A stretch of DNA of 46,148 nucleotides from a virus (IMGVR_UViG_3300020595_000061:1-46148), one strand, 5' to 3'. Shown: positions 34,133 to 43,397, counted from the first letter of the stretch. Translations and numbers: made by a program. The notes: generated from the letters alone by a model not told the origin.

Positions 34133-35146
34133 TTAAATTAAACCCCCTGCATTAAAGCTCACATGTGATTGACCAGCGGAGAGCTTGCGTTTCTTCTCTT
34201 CATTGTTCAATTCCAAAATAGCCTCTGCAAACCGAGCTTTATATTTCTCTGATTGTTGATCTTCTTGTAGATAATCAAAGCACCTATGCAATGCACCAAA
34301 CAACAAGACACGTTCATTCTGATCTTTTAACCAATTACCAATCTCTGCTGCATACCTCACGTATGACCCACTAAGTGCTTGATACGTTCTCTGCTCTAGG
34401 AACGTGAGTGCATCATGCTCAGCTTGAGTTTTAACTTCGTAGACAACAGGGGCTGCTTGTGCTTCAGCCAGTGTGACAGTGGCGGGGACAACCTGACGAG
34501 CATCTAAAGCTGGTAATCTTCTGTAGTAGAACAACTCAAGTGTATCTCCTGTGCTCAACAACTCACCTGCGATCAAGAGGGATGAGCCCTTTCTAGTGAA
34601 GTACCCACTGTTGTGGGTGTTATCGTTGTAATCGTAGAATACCTTAGTATCTACAGTCTCGTTGTATACAGTGTCCCTGTAAGCATTGTGTGCACTAACA
34701 CTAGGTGCACCTGTCGTTGCTATGATTGCAAAGTCACTTTGATTAGCATCAGTGATTAGCACAGCCCCAACTGAAGAACCCACCTCTGGTCTATTGATAG
34801 AACCCATAGACCGAAGTACAATGAAAGAAACTGTATCGTGTGGAACTGCTAATGTAGCGTTAGTTATGCCTGGGTTTGTATCGTTGGTGTCAAGCGTAGC
34901 ATCCTTAATGGAGTAGCTTGTAGCCGCTGCATATACCCCCTCCGATGTTTTTGTGCAGTAGGTTGTTGGGGTTCCTTCCCCAACAATGTAATACTGTGAA
35001 GACTCTAAAGGTGGGATCTCTAGGAGACGATATGATTCGTCTGCGGCATATCTTAAACTCGATTGAATGATATCGTCGGGAAGGACAGTCTCTTCACGGT
35101 TAGCCCAACCCCTTACCATCTTTACTAAATTTGCGTATGTAGCCAT
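34133..35146 (-). CDS. Head-tail adaptor-like structural protein
   Basis: 337 residues from ATG 35146 (MATYANLVKMVRGWANR), preceded by GGAGAGG. An upstream start at 35194 is in the previous gene. The beginning, with LPDDIIQSSLRYAADESYR, and the end, with LFGALHRCFDYLQEDQQ and KYKARFAEAILELNNEE, match the helical ends of podovirus adaptor proteins that bind under the portal; a beta insertion is between. It lies between the capsid genes and the tail fibre as expected. No catalytic motif is seen. Confidence 0.55.
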   Translation of the reverse strand: MATYANLVKMVRGWANREETVLPDDIIQSSLRYAADESYRLLEIPPLESSQYYIVGEGTPTTYCTKTSEGVYAAATSYSIKDATLDTNDTNPGITNATLAVPHDTVSFIVLRSMGSINRPEVGSSVGAVLITDANQSDFAIIATTGAPSVSAHNAYRDTVYNETVDTKVFYDYNDNTHNSGYFTRKGSSLLIAGELLSTGDTLELFYYRRLPALDARQVVPATVTLAEAQAAPVVYEVKTQAEHDALTFLEQRTYQALSGSYVRYAAEIGNWLKDQNERVLLFGALHRCFDYLQEDQQSEKYKARFAEAILELNNEEKKRKLSAGQSHVSFNAGGLI

Positions 35147-35159
35147 TGGGCCTCTCCTG

Positions 35160-35429
35160 TTACCATTTGACTTTATCAGCCCAGTAAGCAGCACTCATTG
35201 GACCTCTCTTTATATTCTTTCCATGCCTAGCCTTAAAACTCTTTCGTTTAGCTTTCATCTTGTCAGACTCACCTGACTTAGGTTCCCCTGCGGTTGAGGC
35301 CCCTTGCTCTCCAAACCGTATTAGCTTTTGCTCACCCTTACTAGATGCAAGTACAACATGGCTTTTCTTAGGGTGACTCGGAGTTCTCTTCGGTTTATTA
35401 GCTTTCATCTTGCTCTTATCAATTGCCAT
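35160..35429 (-). CDS. Conserved basic phage protein (89 aa)
   Basis: A Lys/Arg-rich protein with the pattern KLIRFGEQG, then KAKRKSFKARHGKNIKRG and MSAAYWADKVKW. This C terminus is widespread in uncharacterised proteins of virulent podoviruses. The charge suggests binding to DNA or to acidic capsid surfaces. GAGGGG precedes the ATG. It overlaps none of its neighbours. Function unknown. Confidence 0.7.
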   Translation of the reverse strand: MAIDKSKMKANKPKRTPSHPKKSHVVLASSKGEQKLIRFGEQGASTAGEPKSGESDKMKAKRKSFKARHGKNIKRGPMSAAYWADKVKW

Positions 35430-35438
35430 GGAAACCCC

Positions 35439-35756
35439 TCAGTACGACATTAACACTGGATACTCTGACTTCATAATCCCAATCACCTTAAGGACTGCTT
35501 TGGGGTCATGCATGAAGTTTGCATCATGTATATCAATCTTGTACTTAGTTAAGATATCTAAAGCCACTATGTCGGGTATCGTACACGCTTTCTTATATGC
35601 AACATCCCTACCTCTTAACTTACTACTCTCTCGGTCAGCTCTAGCTTGCTTTATGAAAGGTGCTGTATCTTGATGAATCTCAAAGTCACCTGTGGTTGTG
35701 TCAAGGCCTCCGGTCATCCCACCTGCGGTGTTGATATTATAGTAATTAGAATCCAT
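35439..35756 (-). CDS. Conserved head-region protein (105 aa)
   Basis: Begins MDSNYYNINTAGGMTGG and ends with IPDIVALDILTKYKIDIHDAN and a helical tail. Similar short proteins follow capsid genes in related podoviruses, but no function is recognised. AAGGAG precedes the ATG. It may be a head-completion or virion-surface protein from its position. Confidence 0.6.
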   Translation of the reverse strand: MDSNYYNINTAGGMTGGLDTTTGDFEIHQDTAPFIKQARADRESSKLRGRDVAYKKACTIPDIVALDILTKYKIDIHDANFMHDPKAVLKVIGIMKSEYPVLMSY

Positions 35757-35773
35757 TAGTCTACTCCTTGTTC

Positions 35774-36001
35774 TTAATTCGTTATTGCTACGAAGCGACC
35801 AGTCTTGCCAATGACACCCAGCACAGGGCCAGCTACCAGGAAGTCAATGCTGCCCTTGATAAAACGTGCTGATGTGAGCTCATAACCACCAGTGGTGGAT
35901 GCGGTAGTTACCCATGTGCAGTCCTCAGCAGGTAGGTTGTACTGTGTTCCAGCTGTGAATCCGTTAGCTGTTGTTGAAATTGTGCCTTTGATTACCAACA
36001 T
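35774..36001 (-). CDS. Small beta-rich protein after the capsid gene (75 aa)
   Basis: A 75-residue protein of mostly beta character (MLVIKGTISTTANGFTAG). It could decorate the capsid, as small proteins after capsid genes often do, but no family signature is seen. The gene begins just beyond the capsid terminator, so it depends on read-through or a weaker promoter not recognised here. AGGAG is upstream of the ATG. Confidence 0.6.
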   Translation of the reverse strand: MLVIKGTISTTANGFTAGTQYNLPAEDCTWVTTASTTGGYELTSARFIKGSIDFLVAGPVLGVIGKTGRFVAITN

Positions 36002-36027
36002 AATTACTTATCTCCTAAAGTAATAAT

Positions 36028-36065
36028 AAAAAAAAAAGGGGAAGCAGCCCTTAAGCCACCTCCCC
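36028..36065 (-). terminator. Intrinsic terminator after the capsid gene
   Basis: On the minus strand an 11-bp stem (36065-36055 with 36048-36038, three G-U pairs) with a 6-nt loop is followed by ten consecutive T residues. It starts 19 bases after the capsid stop. Termination here would leave capsid and upstream messages more abundant than downstream tail messages, like the T7 terminator after gene 10. Confidence 0.92.
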
Positions 36066-36084
36066 ATAGGTGTTACTTCAGACC

Positions 36085-37152
36085 TTACTTAAGGCCGTAA
36101 ATAGCTCCACAACCCAATGGGTTCTTAACTTCAAGCGTGGTCTCTTCTACCAGCATACCAACAGTAGAGTCACCCTTCTGGCCCACATCTACCTCGGCCA
36201 AAGGACGCAAGGTTGCAATTGCAAACCACTGAGGGTCATACACAAGTGCACATGAGTCAGAGAAATCATTTGCAGTACCAGCAGTACCAGTCTGGAGACC
36301 CATGATGTAGTTTGGAACTACCATCAGATCACCGAAGTCAGACATGTAGATATCAACAGACTGACGTAACTTACCGTTCTCATCAATGTTACGAACAACA
36401 CCAGTGTCACTAACCATTAGGTCAGAGAAGTCACGGCGAAGCTTAGGGGATAACATAATCTTAGTCGCCTTACCACCTTGCTCGTAAATCTTCTGCATAG
36501 TACCGTCAATGTCAGTCAAACTCAAGGCAACTCGTGAAGAATCGGCAAGCAAGGTAGGTACGGCAGTTCCCTTACTAGCAGTGGTTGTCAGTGCAGTACC
36601 TGAAGCGTAAGTACAGGTGGTAGAGTTATTCACGAATGACTGGTAACCACCCATAGTGCGAGTGCCAGAGCCACTAGCGACTTGATAGCCGTTAACAAGA
36701 TCATGCTCAACGTCACGACGAAGCTCAGTACCACGCTTCTTCAACTGATAGGCATACTCATCAGCAACACCTGCTTGATCTACTGCTCGGCGAGTGCCGG
36801 AGACAGCGATGGTCTTACCGTTAATCTGAGTGTAGTTACCCAGACGAGTACGGAAAGGGCCAACTGGGTTGTAAGCAGCGCCACCTTCAGAGCCGCCAGC
36901 ACCAGGTTGTTCGTAATTAGCACCATCTACAAGCTTAGAGTTGCCGGGTGCAGCAAGCTCATCAGTCTGCCACTCATGAAAGATTGCAGTAGCTTTGCTT
37001 TTACCGATAGACGAAAGGAATGGAGTCTCATCACGAGTGATAAGGGAGATAAAGTTAGCAAGATCTTCACGTTGTGAAACATTGCTGCTATTAGTTCCAG
37101 AGGCAACGCCTCCAGCTGGTCCTGTGGTAGTTCGACCGCCAATTGTGGGCAT
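36085..37152 (-). CDS. Major capsid protein, SU10/DUF5309 type
   Basis: 355 residues. The N-terminal part REDLANFISLITRDETPFLSSIG with FHEWQTDEL is typical of the SU10-type (DUF5309) HK97-fold capsid family. The P-domain region and the C-terminal beta sheet (CGAIYGLK at the end) follow. It assembles the icosahedral shell on the scaffold encoded just upstream. AAGGA precedes the ATG, and a strong terminator follows. There is no sign of a -1 frameshift product. Confidence 0.88.
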   Translation of the reverse strand: MPTIGGRTTTGPAGGVASGTNSSNVSQREDLANFISLITRDETPFLSSIGKSKATAIFHEWQTDELAAPGNSKLVDGANYEQPGAGGSEGGAAYNPVGPFRTRLGNYTQINGKTIAVSGTRRAVDQAGVADEYAYQLKKRGTELRRDVEHDLVNGYQVASGSGTRTMGGYQSFVNNSTTCTYASGTALTTTASKGTAVPTLLADSSRVALSLTDIDGTMQKIYEQGGKATKIMLSPKLRRDFSDLMVSDTGVVRNIDENGKLRQSVDIYMSDFGDLMVVPNYIMGLQTGTAGTANDFSDSCALVYDPQWFAIATLRPLAEVDVGQKGDSTVGMLVEETTLEVKNPLGCGAIYGLK

Positions 37153-37173
37153 AGTTGTATTCCTTATAATTAA

Positions 37174-38265
37174 TTAAAGTTTCAGAGAGTTTGCTGCATA
37201 TTCCCGCAGAAAAGCCATCTGGTCATCAGAGGAAGCATTTTCATGGAAAGCTCTTGCCTTCGTCATCTTGGATGCGTCCTGCTTCTGACGATTGGGTGAC
37301 TTCGCCTTTTTAGTAGGTACTGCTTTCTTTGAAGGAGCAGCCTTACGTTTGGCTTGGCCCTTAGTGACACCTTGTTTCAACACACGGTAATCATTTAGTA
37401 GCCGAACAATGTTAGGATCAACAATAGAGTCTACAAGCTCTTCAGACACACCTTCACCTACGGCAAAACTACGTATACTAGCTGCTAGGTCATGGTTAAA
37501 ACCAGGTAACTGTATTTCAATATTTTCATTAAAGTAAGTTAGTTTCTCTTCCCAGAGTTGTTCCTGAATAGACTGTTGTTGTTCTTTCAACTTCCCTTGT
37601 AAGCCTTCACGCTGCTTGCGAGCATCCCAGTATCTCTTCTGGATTTGTTCACGTTGATCCTTCAGTTCGCTAACCTTGTAAGTATCCCCATCAACACGAG
37701 CCTTATCAATCTCAGACTCAACATCATGGTATTCTTTAGCAAGGTTTTGTTCAGTTCCTACTAGAATTGCAGCAGAGGCGTTACCAAGTTCTTGCACTTC
37801 AGCTAGAGCTTTTGTTCTCTCTGCATCATGTACTTTCTTAGCTTCACCTAGTTCACGACCCTTTCTACTAAGTGAGATGTCAGTCTGATAGCCTTTCAGG
37901 AGATCCGCAAAGGACACATCCATCTCTTCACCATCAATCTTAACACGGACTCTAGCATCCAGATCTAAGTCATCAGCAGTAAACACATCGGTTTCTTGGG
38001 TAGCCTCGGCATCCTCATCCTCTATCTCAACTTCTTCTTCCTCATCTCCCTCTTCAGTAACGGTTTCTTCAGACTCTTCAGGGCCTTCTACTTCATCTGA
38101 TTCCACCGGGTCAACCTCTGGAACTTCCCCTATAGGTAGCGAAGCTTCGTTCTCAAGGAAATCTGAGTTACTTAGCACAGCATCTAGGAGGTTCTGTTCG
38201 GTCTGACCGTTATCGGACATCTGCACATTGTCATCCATAGTGGGTAGAGTAGTGTTGTCTGTCAT
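37174..38265 (-). CDS. Capsid scaffolding protein
   Basis: 363 residues: a very acidic N-terminal third (runs of Glu/Asp around residues 50-90), a charged coiled-coil middle (about 140-240, rich in Glu/Lys/Gln) and a basic Lys/Ala-rich C terminus. This layout and the position directly before the capsid gene match podovirus scaffolds that guide shell assembly and then leave. GAGGG precedes the ATG. Confidence 0.85.
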   Translation of the reverse strand: MTDNTTLPTMDDNVQMSDNGQTEQNLLDAVLSNSDFLENEASLPIGEVPEVDPVESDEVEGPEESEETVTEEGDEEEEVEIEDEDAEATQETDVFTADDLDLDARVRVKIDGEEMDVSFADLLKGYQTDISLSRKGRELGEAKKVHDAERTKALAEVQELGNASAAILVGTEQNLAKEYHDVESEIDKARVDGDTYKVSELKDQREQIQKRYWDARKQREGLQGKLKEQQQSIQEQLWEEKLTYFNENIEIQLPGFNHDLAASIRSFAVGEGVSEELVDSIVDPNIVRLLNDYRVLKQGVTKGQAKRKAAPSKKAVPTKKAKSPNRQKQDASKMTKARAFHENASSDDQMAFLREYAANSLKL

Positions 38266-38279
38266 ATTTAATCCCTCTT

Positions 38280-38519
38280 CTATTTAGCAACAGCTTTCTT
38301 AGCTGCTACTTTTTGCGTAGTTAGCTTAACCACAGGTGTTAGCTCAGCCACAGGTGTTAGGTTAGCTTCATAACGATCCTTGAGACTATAGAGACTCACC
38401 AAGCTGCTCGAGTTCGTCTTACACTTACCTGCAGCACGCATTGAATCATATTCTAACAATCTGATCATCCCCATTACATTATCTAGCAGGGCTTTATAAT
38501 TAATCTCTCTACTGTCCAT
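38280..38519 (-). CDS. Hypothetical head-region protein (79 aa)
   Basis: A helical N-terminal half (NYKALLDNVMGMIRLLEYDS) and a Lys/Ala-rich tail with a small internal repeat (LTPVAE/LTPVVK). The start overlaps the upstream gene by 11 bases and has GAGG. It lies between portal and scaffold. No family is recognised; an assembly role is possible from context only. Confidence 0.6.
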   Translation of the reverse strand: MDSREINYKALLDNVMGMIRLLEYDSMRAAGKCKTNSSSLVSLYSLKDRYEANLTPVAELTPVVKLTTQKVAAKKAVAK

Positions 38520-38823
38520 CGTCCTCTACCTCTCTTCCTAAGTGTTGTATGTTCTTCCCGTACATCTCGTATTGTACTAATTTAGCCTTAACATCGCCTA
38601 GTGATAACACACAAGAGTAGATAAATTCTCTAGTCTTAACCTCATGGGGTGCCGTGTTGAGGAACTTAAGGTAGTAATCTACCATAAGTTCCCCATAAGC
38701 TCCAGTGAAAAACCCTTCACGTTCTCTCGAAGCGAACTGAGCGTTCACTAAGGCTTCCTTTGCTGCAATATCGGGATGCATAATATTCAACCGCTTCTCG
38801 GCTGTCTTCTTGTACTTATCCAT
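38509..38823 (-). CDS. Hypothetical head-region protein (104 aa)
   Basis: A mostly helical protein with KEALVNAQFASREREGFF in the first half and an acidic end. AGAGG precedes the ATG, 13 bases after the portal stop. No membrane segment or known domain is seen. It overlaps the next gene, so the two are probably made together. Function unknown. Confidence 0.6.
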   Translation of the reverse strand: MDKYKKTAEKRLNIMHPDIAAKEALVNAQFASREREGFFTGAYGELMVDYYLKFLNTAPHEVKTREFIYSCVLSLGDVKAKLVQYEMYGKNIQHLGREVEDDGQ

Positions 38824-38836
38824 ACTTTACCTCTTG

Positions 38837-41056
38837 TTAGGTTGGTTGTTGTCCTTGCATCATTGCCACCATCTCTCCTCCAGATATCTGACCTTGTGAT
38901 GTAGGTTGTTCCATTGGTTCTTCTACGGGTGCTGCTTTCCCACCACCCATTATAACCGACACCTTCCCAAGGATCTGCTCATACGTTGGGTGTTCAGGAA
39001 CATCTGTACCTGCTTTGTAGGCTTCTAGTGCTAGGTCACCCCACTCTTGGTAGTGCTTATCTATAGCGACTGCCAGTTGCTTGGTGTTATCTTGCACAGT
39101 ATTAGCACTTTGAGCATCCGTGTATCTGACATTAGCTTCTGACAGATCAACATCAGCTTTAGTCTTCCTGTTCTGAAGTTCCTGTGTCTCCTGAGCACTC
39201 TTAGTTTGCGATTCGACTGCCTTAGCAGCGTTCTCCTTAAACTCATCAGTAGTGTAATCTTCTAGGAAATCATTACTTGACAAACCCATGGCCTCTAGTA
39301 GTTTAGTCGCAAGTACCGCAGGGGCTTCTGGTCTAACAATACTACCAGCTCCAGCTGAGTTCAACGAGGGTAATATCTGTTGACCCACTGTTGTTAGTTT
39401 GTTAATCAGATTAGCATTACTATTCTCACCAATGTCCAATATTACATCACACTCCATACGATCCGGTAGACTCGCACAGTCCACAACTTCTGTCATACCA
39501 CCAACACAGACATTCATCTGCTTGGTTTGCTTACGGATAGACGAGTACACACCTTCACATAGACGCTTGAGACCTGTCTCAGCAAACCTACGGGCAATGT
39601 GTTGGATACGTTTCTGGGAAGCAGACTGAACAGCAGCCATCTTACCTTCACTGTTCCCAGAGACATACAGTGTGTCGTTTAGACCTTGAGCAGCCTTAGA
39701 CATACCTGTCGCTTGCTCCTTAATGATCTGGAGGTGTTGCAATAGTGGTACTGTGCCAGTCGAGATGGTCTCGGGGGGTAATGCAGCGACAGCACCCTGG
39801 GGACTACCGTTAGTCGGTATGATCTGCTTTGGCTTCATGTGCTGTAATGCAGAGAAATCTACTACATTTGGATCAGCTAGCTTAGGGCTGTAGTTAGTTA
39901 GGTAGGTGTTCTCCACGAAGCCCCTTAGAATAGCCGTAGCAGCCAATGTGGACGAACGGGTAAGGTCAGCTATGGATAGTCCGTAGAACTCGTGAGGGAT
40001 GTCTATAGGAGACAGAGAGGCTACCTGTATAAAATCACAGTCCTCCTCATGGAACACCTTACTGCCAATCATAATAAATCGTTTAAGCTCAGCAATGCCA
40101 TCACCATCACGGTCAACATTCATCCAGCATTCAGTCACAGGTAGTTCACGGTTAGCCTCTACGGGCATACTGTCAGTGGCACCTTGCCAGTAAGACATAC
40201 CAACCACCTCTTTACGGGCAGCAACATCTTGACTATAGCGGGTATTCCCTGACCACGCCATACCACCTAACTCATCCCACTCGTCATCACTGATAGTCTC
40301 AGCAATGTCAGGCCAGTGCTTACGGATCTCACTACGTGTCATGTCTGTTTGTATACCAACAAAGTTAGCATCATCAATAGATGTAGCATCACGGGAAATA
40401 CGAAAGTTCTCTGGGGGGATGTTCTCTAGGCGAACCTTAGAACGATCCACTGTGCGCTTAATGCGTACATTCACGTAGACAAGTTCAGCATCACCAGTAG
40501 CATCTACCTCATTCTCAAACTCCAAATCACCTACGATCTCTACCTCTCCATCAGACAAGAGCTCATCAAGTTTTACTTGAGATATAACTTCATACTCTTC
40601 AAAGGTTGTGTAGTAATCTTCTACACAGTCCCACCTAATAATACCATTCTTCCAAAGGAGGGCAGACTTAATCCATGTTTGGATCAACTCCCATCCATTA
40701 TTCTGTTTAAACAAGCAGTAGTTAGTTACCAATGAGGCATCATGGGCTTGCTTGTGTGCACCGGGGGAGGCTGCATAGGGGTTGAACTTAGCAAGCTTAC
40801 CATTGTTTAGGAACAAATCACACAGCACAGCCGTGTAAGCCTCAACAGTCTCTGTGGTAGACGTATCTACGATGGCGCTCACACCTTGAGGCTTTAAGTG
40901 GCCCTTAGCTACACCAGCGTACTCATAGGTACTCTTCTCACGCTCCTGAGAGAGGTCTGAGGAGTTCAACCAATCACCGACACTGTTAGCGATACCTTGT
41001 TCGACTAAGTTTGATAGTTGCTCGTCTGTTACTTTTTCTTTATATCCGTGACTCAT
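38837..41056 (-). CDS. Portal (head-tail connector) protein
   Basis: 739 residues from ATG 41056 (MSHGYKEK), which overlaps the preceding stop (TGATG). A start four codons earlier, at 41068, is less likely. The patterns IPPENFRISRDATSIDDANFVG and LWKNGIIRWDCVEDYY are typical of podovirus portals of roughly N4-like size. A Gln-rich helical C terminus (ELQNRKTKADVDLSEANVRY) may form the barrel. It forms the dodecameric DNA gate that the terminase docks on. Confidence 0.85.
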   Translation of the reverse strand: MSHGYKEKVTDEQLSNLVEQGIANSVGDWLNSSDLSQEREKSTYEYAGVAKGHLKPQGVSAIVDTSTTETVEAYTAVLCDLFLNNGKLAKFNPYAASPGAHKQAHDASLVTNYCLFKQNNGWELIQTWIKSALLWKNGIIRWDCVEDYYTTFEEYEVISQVKLDELLSDGEVEIVGDLEFENEVDATGDAELVYVNVRIKRTVDRSKVRLENIPPENFRISRDATSIDDANFVGIQTDMTRSEIRKHWPDIAETISDDEWDELGGMAWSGNTRYSQDVAARKEVVGMSYWQGATDSMPVEANRELPVTECWMNVDRDGDGIAELKRFIMIGSKVFHEEDCDFIQVASLSPIDIPHEFYGLSIADLTRSSTLAATAILRGFVENTYLTNYSPKLADPNVVDFSALQHMKPKQIIPTNGSPQGAVAALPPETISTGTVPLLQHLQIIKEQATGMSKAAQGLNDTLYVSGNSEGKMAAVQSASQKRIQHIARRFAETGLKRLCEGVYSSIRKQTKQMNVCVGGMTEVVDCASLPDRMECDVILDIGENSNANLINKLTTVGQQILPSLNSAGAGSIVRPEAPAVLATKLLEAMGLSSNDFLEDYTTDEFKENAAKAVESQTKSAQETQELQNRKTKADVDLSEANVRYTDAQSANTVQDNTKQLAVAIDKHYQEWGDLALEAYKAGTDVPEHPTYEQILGKVSVIMGGGKAAPVEEPMEQPTSQGQISGGEMVAMMQGQQPT

Positions 41057-41208
41057 CACTGCCTCCAAGGGGTTGTTGGAGACTTCTCCAGTTCTTTACT
41101 AGAGTATGAACCAGCCTTGGTCATCTCTCGGGGTTTCTTGCTATTCTCTTTCTTACTCCCACTATTCCCTTCTTTCTTCTGCTTAGGTGCTTCTTCATTA
41201 AATCGCAT
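41056..41208 (-). CDS. Small basic protein before the portal (50 aa)
   Basis: ATG 41208 follows GGAGGGAA. The 50-residue product is hydrophilic and Lys/Ser/Glu-rich (APKQKKEGNSGSKKENS) and likely disordered. Its stop overlaps the portal start. T7 has the small tail-assembly gene 7.3 in the equivalent place before its portal gene, so an assembly role is possible. There is no sequence signature to confirm it. Confidence 0.6.
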   Translation of the reverse strand: MRFNEEAPKQKKEGNSGSKKENSKKPREMTKAGSYSSKELEKSPTTPWRQ

Positions 41209-41250
41209 AGTTCCCTCCAAGGGTCAATCTATCAATCATTATAATGAAGA

Positions 41251-41370
41251 CTATTGCTGCATGACCTGCCACTGTACATGTGGCTTTGCAGGTACGGTCT
41301 TCTTTAATAAAAAGGTATCGTTTATTCCCCAGCGATACCAGACTGGTTGAGGACTAATGGAATTCTTCAT
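41251..41370 (-). CDS. Small protein coupled to terL (39 aa)
   Basis: The ATG overlaps the terL stop (ATGA at 41370-41367) and opens 39 codons: MKNSISPQPVWYRWGINDTF and a basic tail. It fills the gap between terL and the next gene. The start-stop overlap and the Trp/Tyr-rich content suggest a real gene, but no family is recognised. Confidence 0.5.
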   Translation of the reverse strand: MKNSISPQPVWYRWGINDTFLLKKTVPAKPHVQWQVMQQ

Positions 41371-43019
41371 AACCAAGTAGTTTCATCCTCGTTGTACTGA
41401 GAGACTCTTGTTGACCACGGTACATTGTTACTCTGTAGTTTATCTGCGTGAGTACGTAAGACCTCACAACCTATGGCTAATCCAATTACTGTATCATCAT
41501 TACAACCAGCAGCTGCTTCTGTCTTACCTGTGTCCGTAGATATGTAATCCTTTAATTCTTGAATCATAATGTTAGATGGGATATCGAGCTCTTCGTTCTC
41601 TATGAGAGACTTCAAGTTACCGATGATAGCTGGCTTAGAAGCTGATGTAGTCCTAAAGCCTACACGGGTAGAAGCCTCACTGTTGACATTAGCCTTCTTA
41701 GTTTGCTTATACAAGTTGACATAATTCATTGCTTCAAGCTTCTGTATCGTTGCAATACCCATAGAGTTAGACTCTGGACATAATAATGAATTATTATAAT
41801 AGCGACCTAGGTAGAATAGGAGTTCCCCAAAGAGACTTGGATCTACCCTATTGTCCCTGTAAAGGGCCATTACTTTATAATCTTTACTCAATACCACAGC
41901 CGTGGAGTAATCCTGACCAACACCCAATGCCACATCAGCAGCAATGACATAGTTATCCTCCCACTTTGGGTACTTAAATATGTGTAGCTTACCCTCACGG
42001 TTATCTTCAAACTGCTTGCTGTTAGCATCCCACGCTCTGTGGCTCTCCGGGGTCTCTGGTATTAGTTGTTCTAACTTCTCTATATTGAAGACATTAGATC
42101 CTGAGACTAGAAATGCTTCCTCAGCTGTAGCTGGGTATTCCTGTCGGAACTTATGCTCACCCCCTTCAGCTATCTTCAACCTTCTCCAGTAGAGTTGATC
42201 ATTATCAATATTAAATCTTTCAACTAACTTCTCTTCCTCTACTGACAAGACCATACCCTCTGGGTGGGACCTACGGTATTCATCTGTAATAAACCATGGT
42301 AGGAAGATAGGTAAATATTCATTATCACCTGCAACAGCATCCTTCCACAACCTGTAGAACTCCCCTTGAGCACCATTAGCTGTAGACTCGAGTATTACCT
42401 CAGTACCAGCGGTCTGTGGGATACCCTGGAATAAACCTGCAAGGATCTTCTCATCGTGGTTCCAGAAGGCAACCTCTGAGAGGTGTGCGATTGTTGGGGT
42501 GGTACCTCGACCAGCTTCAGGTGCACCAGCAGTGTACAGACGATAACTAGCTTTAGCTGTCTTATCCTTGAAGTAAGGCGAACTGATGATAACCTCTTTA
42601 GCATTACTACGTTCCTCTGTGGGTGCTAGGCTCTTTGGCATGTTCCTGATGAGGTTCTTCGACATACTGAAGAGAGCATCTGAAGTAGCACTATCGTGTG
42701 CCATAACTACTGACCTCGAGTGTGGAGAGAAGTATGACTTCCAGTACACCCTACCTACACAGTACGTCGAGATACCCTGCTGTCTTGCCTTGAGGATTAT
42801 CGCTCGTACACGACCAGTGTCCTTGAGTTGCTTTGTTAGTTTTTCCGAGATGATGGTCTGTGCTTGGTTTAACTCAAAGGGTACAAACCCTTTACTAGCG
42901 TCCTTAGTCACAATCCTTATCTGTTCCTGTGCGAAGCGTGTGAAGTCCTTGGAGTATTCCTCGAGTAACTTACGCTTCTCCATCTCTCTTATGAGTTTAA
43001 CTACTTCTGTCTTGTCCAT
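41367..43019 (-). CDS. terL: Large terminase subunit
   Basis: 550 residues. The ATPase has a Walker A-type loop KARQQGIST (about residues 78-86), a substrate loop AGRGTTPTIAHLSEVAFW and a VILESTANG motor element. The C-terminal RNase H-like nuclease begins with YVIAADVALGVGQDYS. It packs DNA into the prohead through the portal. The gene is reached from the promoter at 43459-43478 across a repeat-rich leader of about 440 bases. GAGGA precedes the ATG. Confidence 0.93.
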   Translation of the reverse strand: MDKTEVVKLIREMEKRKLLEEYSKDFTRFAQEQIRIVTKDASKGFVPFELNQAQTIISEKLTKQLKDTGRVRAIILKARQQGISTYCVGRVYWKSYFSPHSRSVVMAHDSATSDALFSMSKNLIRNMPKSLAPTEERSNAKEVIISSPYFKDKTAKASYRLYTAGAPEAGRGTTPTIAHLSEVAFWNHDEKILAGLFQGIPQTAGTEVILESTANGAQGEFYRLWKDAVAGDNEYLPIFLPWFITDEYRRSHPEGMVLSVEEEKLVERFNIDNDQLYWRRLKIAEGGEHKFRQEYPATAEEAFLVSGSNVFNIEKLEQLIPETPESHRAWDANSKQFEDNREGKLHIFKYPKWEDNYVIAADVALGVGQDYSTAVVLSKDYKVMALYRDNRVDPSLFGELLFYLGRYYNNSLLCPESNSMGIATIQKLEAMNYVNLYKQTKKANVNSEASTRVGFRTTSASKPAIIGNLKSLIENEELDIPSNIMIQELKDYISTDTGKTEAAAGCNDDTVIGLAIGCEVLRTHADKLQSNNVPWSTRVSQYNEDETTWL

Positions 43020-43101
43020 CGCTAGAGTCCTCAGTGACTGTTTGTACTTTTGGGGTTCTGTGGGATTCTGTGGGAGAACTTGGGGTACCCCCTCTGTTGT
43101 C

Positions 43102-43245
43102 TGTGAGAGATCCTGTGAGAGATCCTATTAGGTATCCTGTGAGAGATCCTGTGAGGGAACCTATTAGGTATCCTGTGAGAGATCCTGTGAGAGATCCTGT
43201 GAGGGAACCTATTAGGTATCCTGTGAGAGATCCTGTGAGAGCGTG
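43102..43245. repeat. 12-bp tandem repeat array
   Basis: Twelve adjacent 12-bp units of three types, TGTGAGAGATCC, TGTGAGGGAACC and TATTAGGTATCC, arranged in a higher-order pattern; the last unit is degenerate. The array lies in the transcribed leader of terL. Iteron-like arrays of this type often bind initiators or packaging proteins. Confidence 0.93.
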
Positions 43246-43308
43246 TGTCTGTAAGTCAAGGATATAAAGGTACCCTTAATAACTTTAGGCACCCCCCAAG
43301 TTCCCTCC

Positions 43309-43336
43309 CAGTGTCCCATCCCTGTGTGGGACACTG
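43309..43336. repeat. Perfect 10-bp inverted repeat
   Basis: CAGTGTCCCA (43309-43318) pairs with TGGGACACTG (43327-43336) around 8 bases. GGGACACTG recurs directly at 43373-43381. It may be a terminator or protein-binding site in the leader of terL; no U-run follows on either strand. Confidence 0.7.
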
Positions 43337-43397
43337 CAGGTGCACTGTGAGTACACTGTGAGTCCACTGTGGGGGACACTGGGAGAATAGAGGGGGT

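Noticed and set aside
38127-38144. Promoter-like CCCCTATAGGTAGCGAAG
   Set aside because: Contains CTATAGG and a nearby GCGA, but spacing differs by several bases from the three good copies and it lies within the scaffold gene; treated as chance.
43034-43267. A 77-codon plus-strand frame encoding repeated DPVR/EPIR/YPVR units
   Set aside because: It is simply the translation of the 12-bp tandem array, which stays open because the unit is a multiple of three; it has no convincing ribosome site and lies opposite the terL leader.
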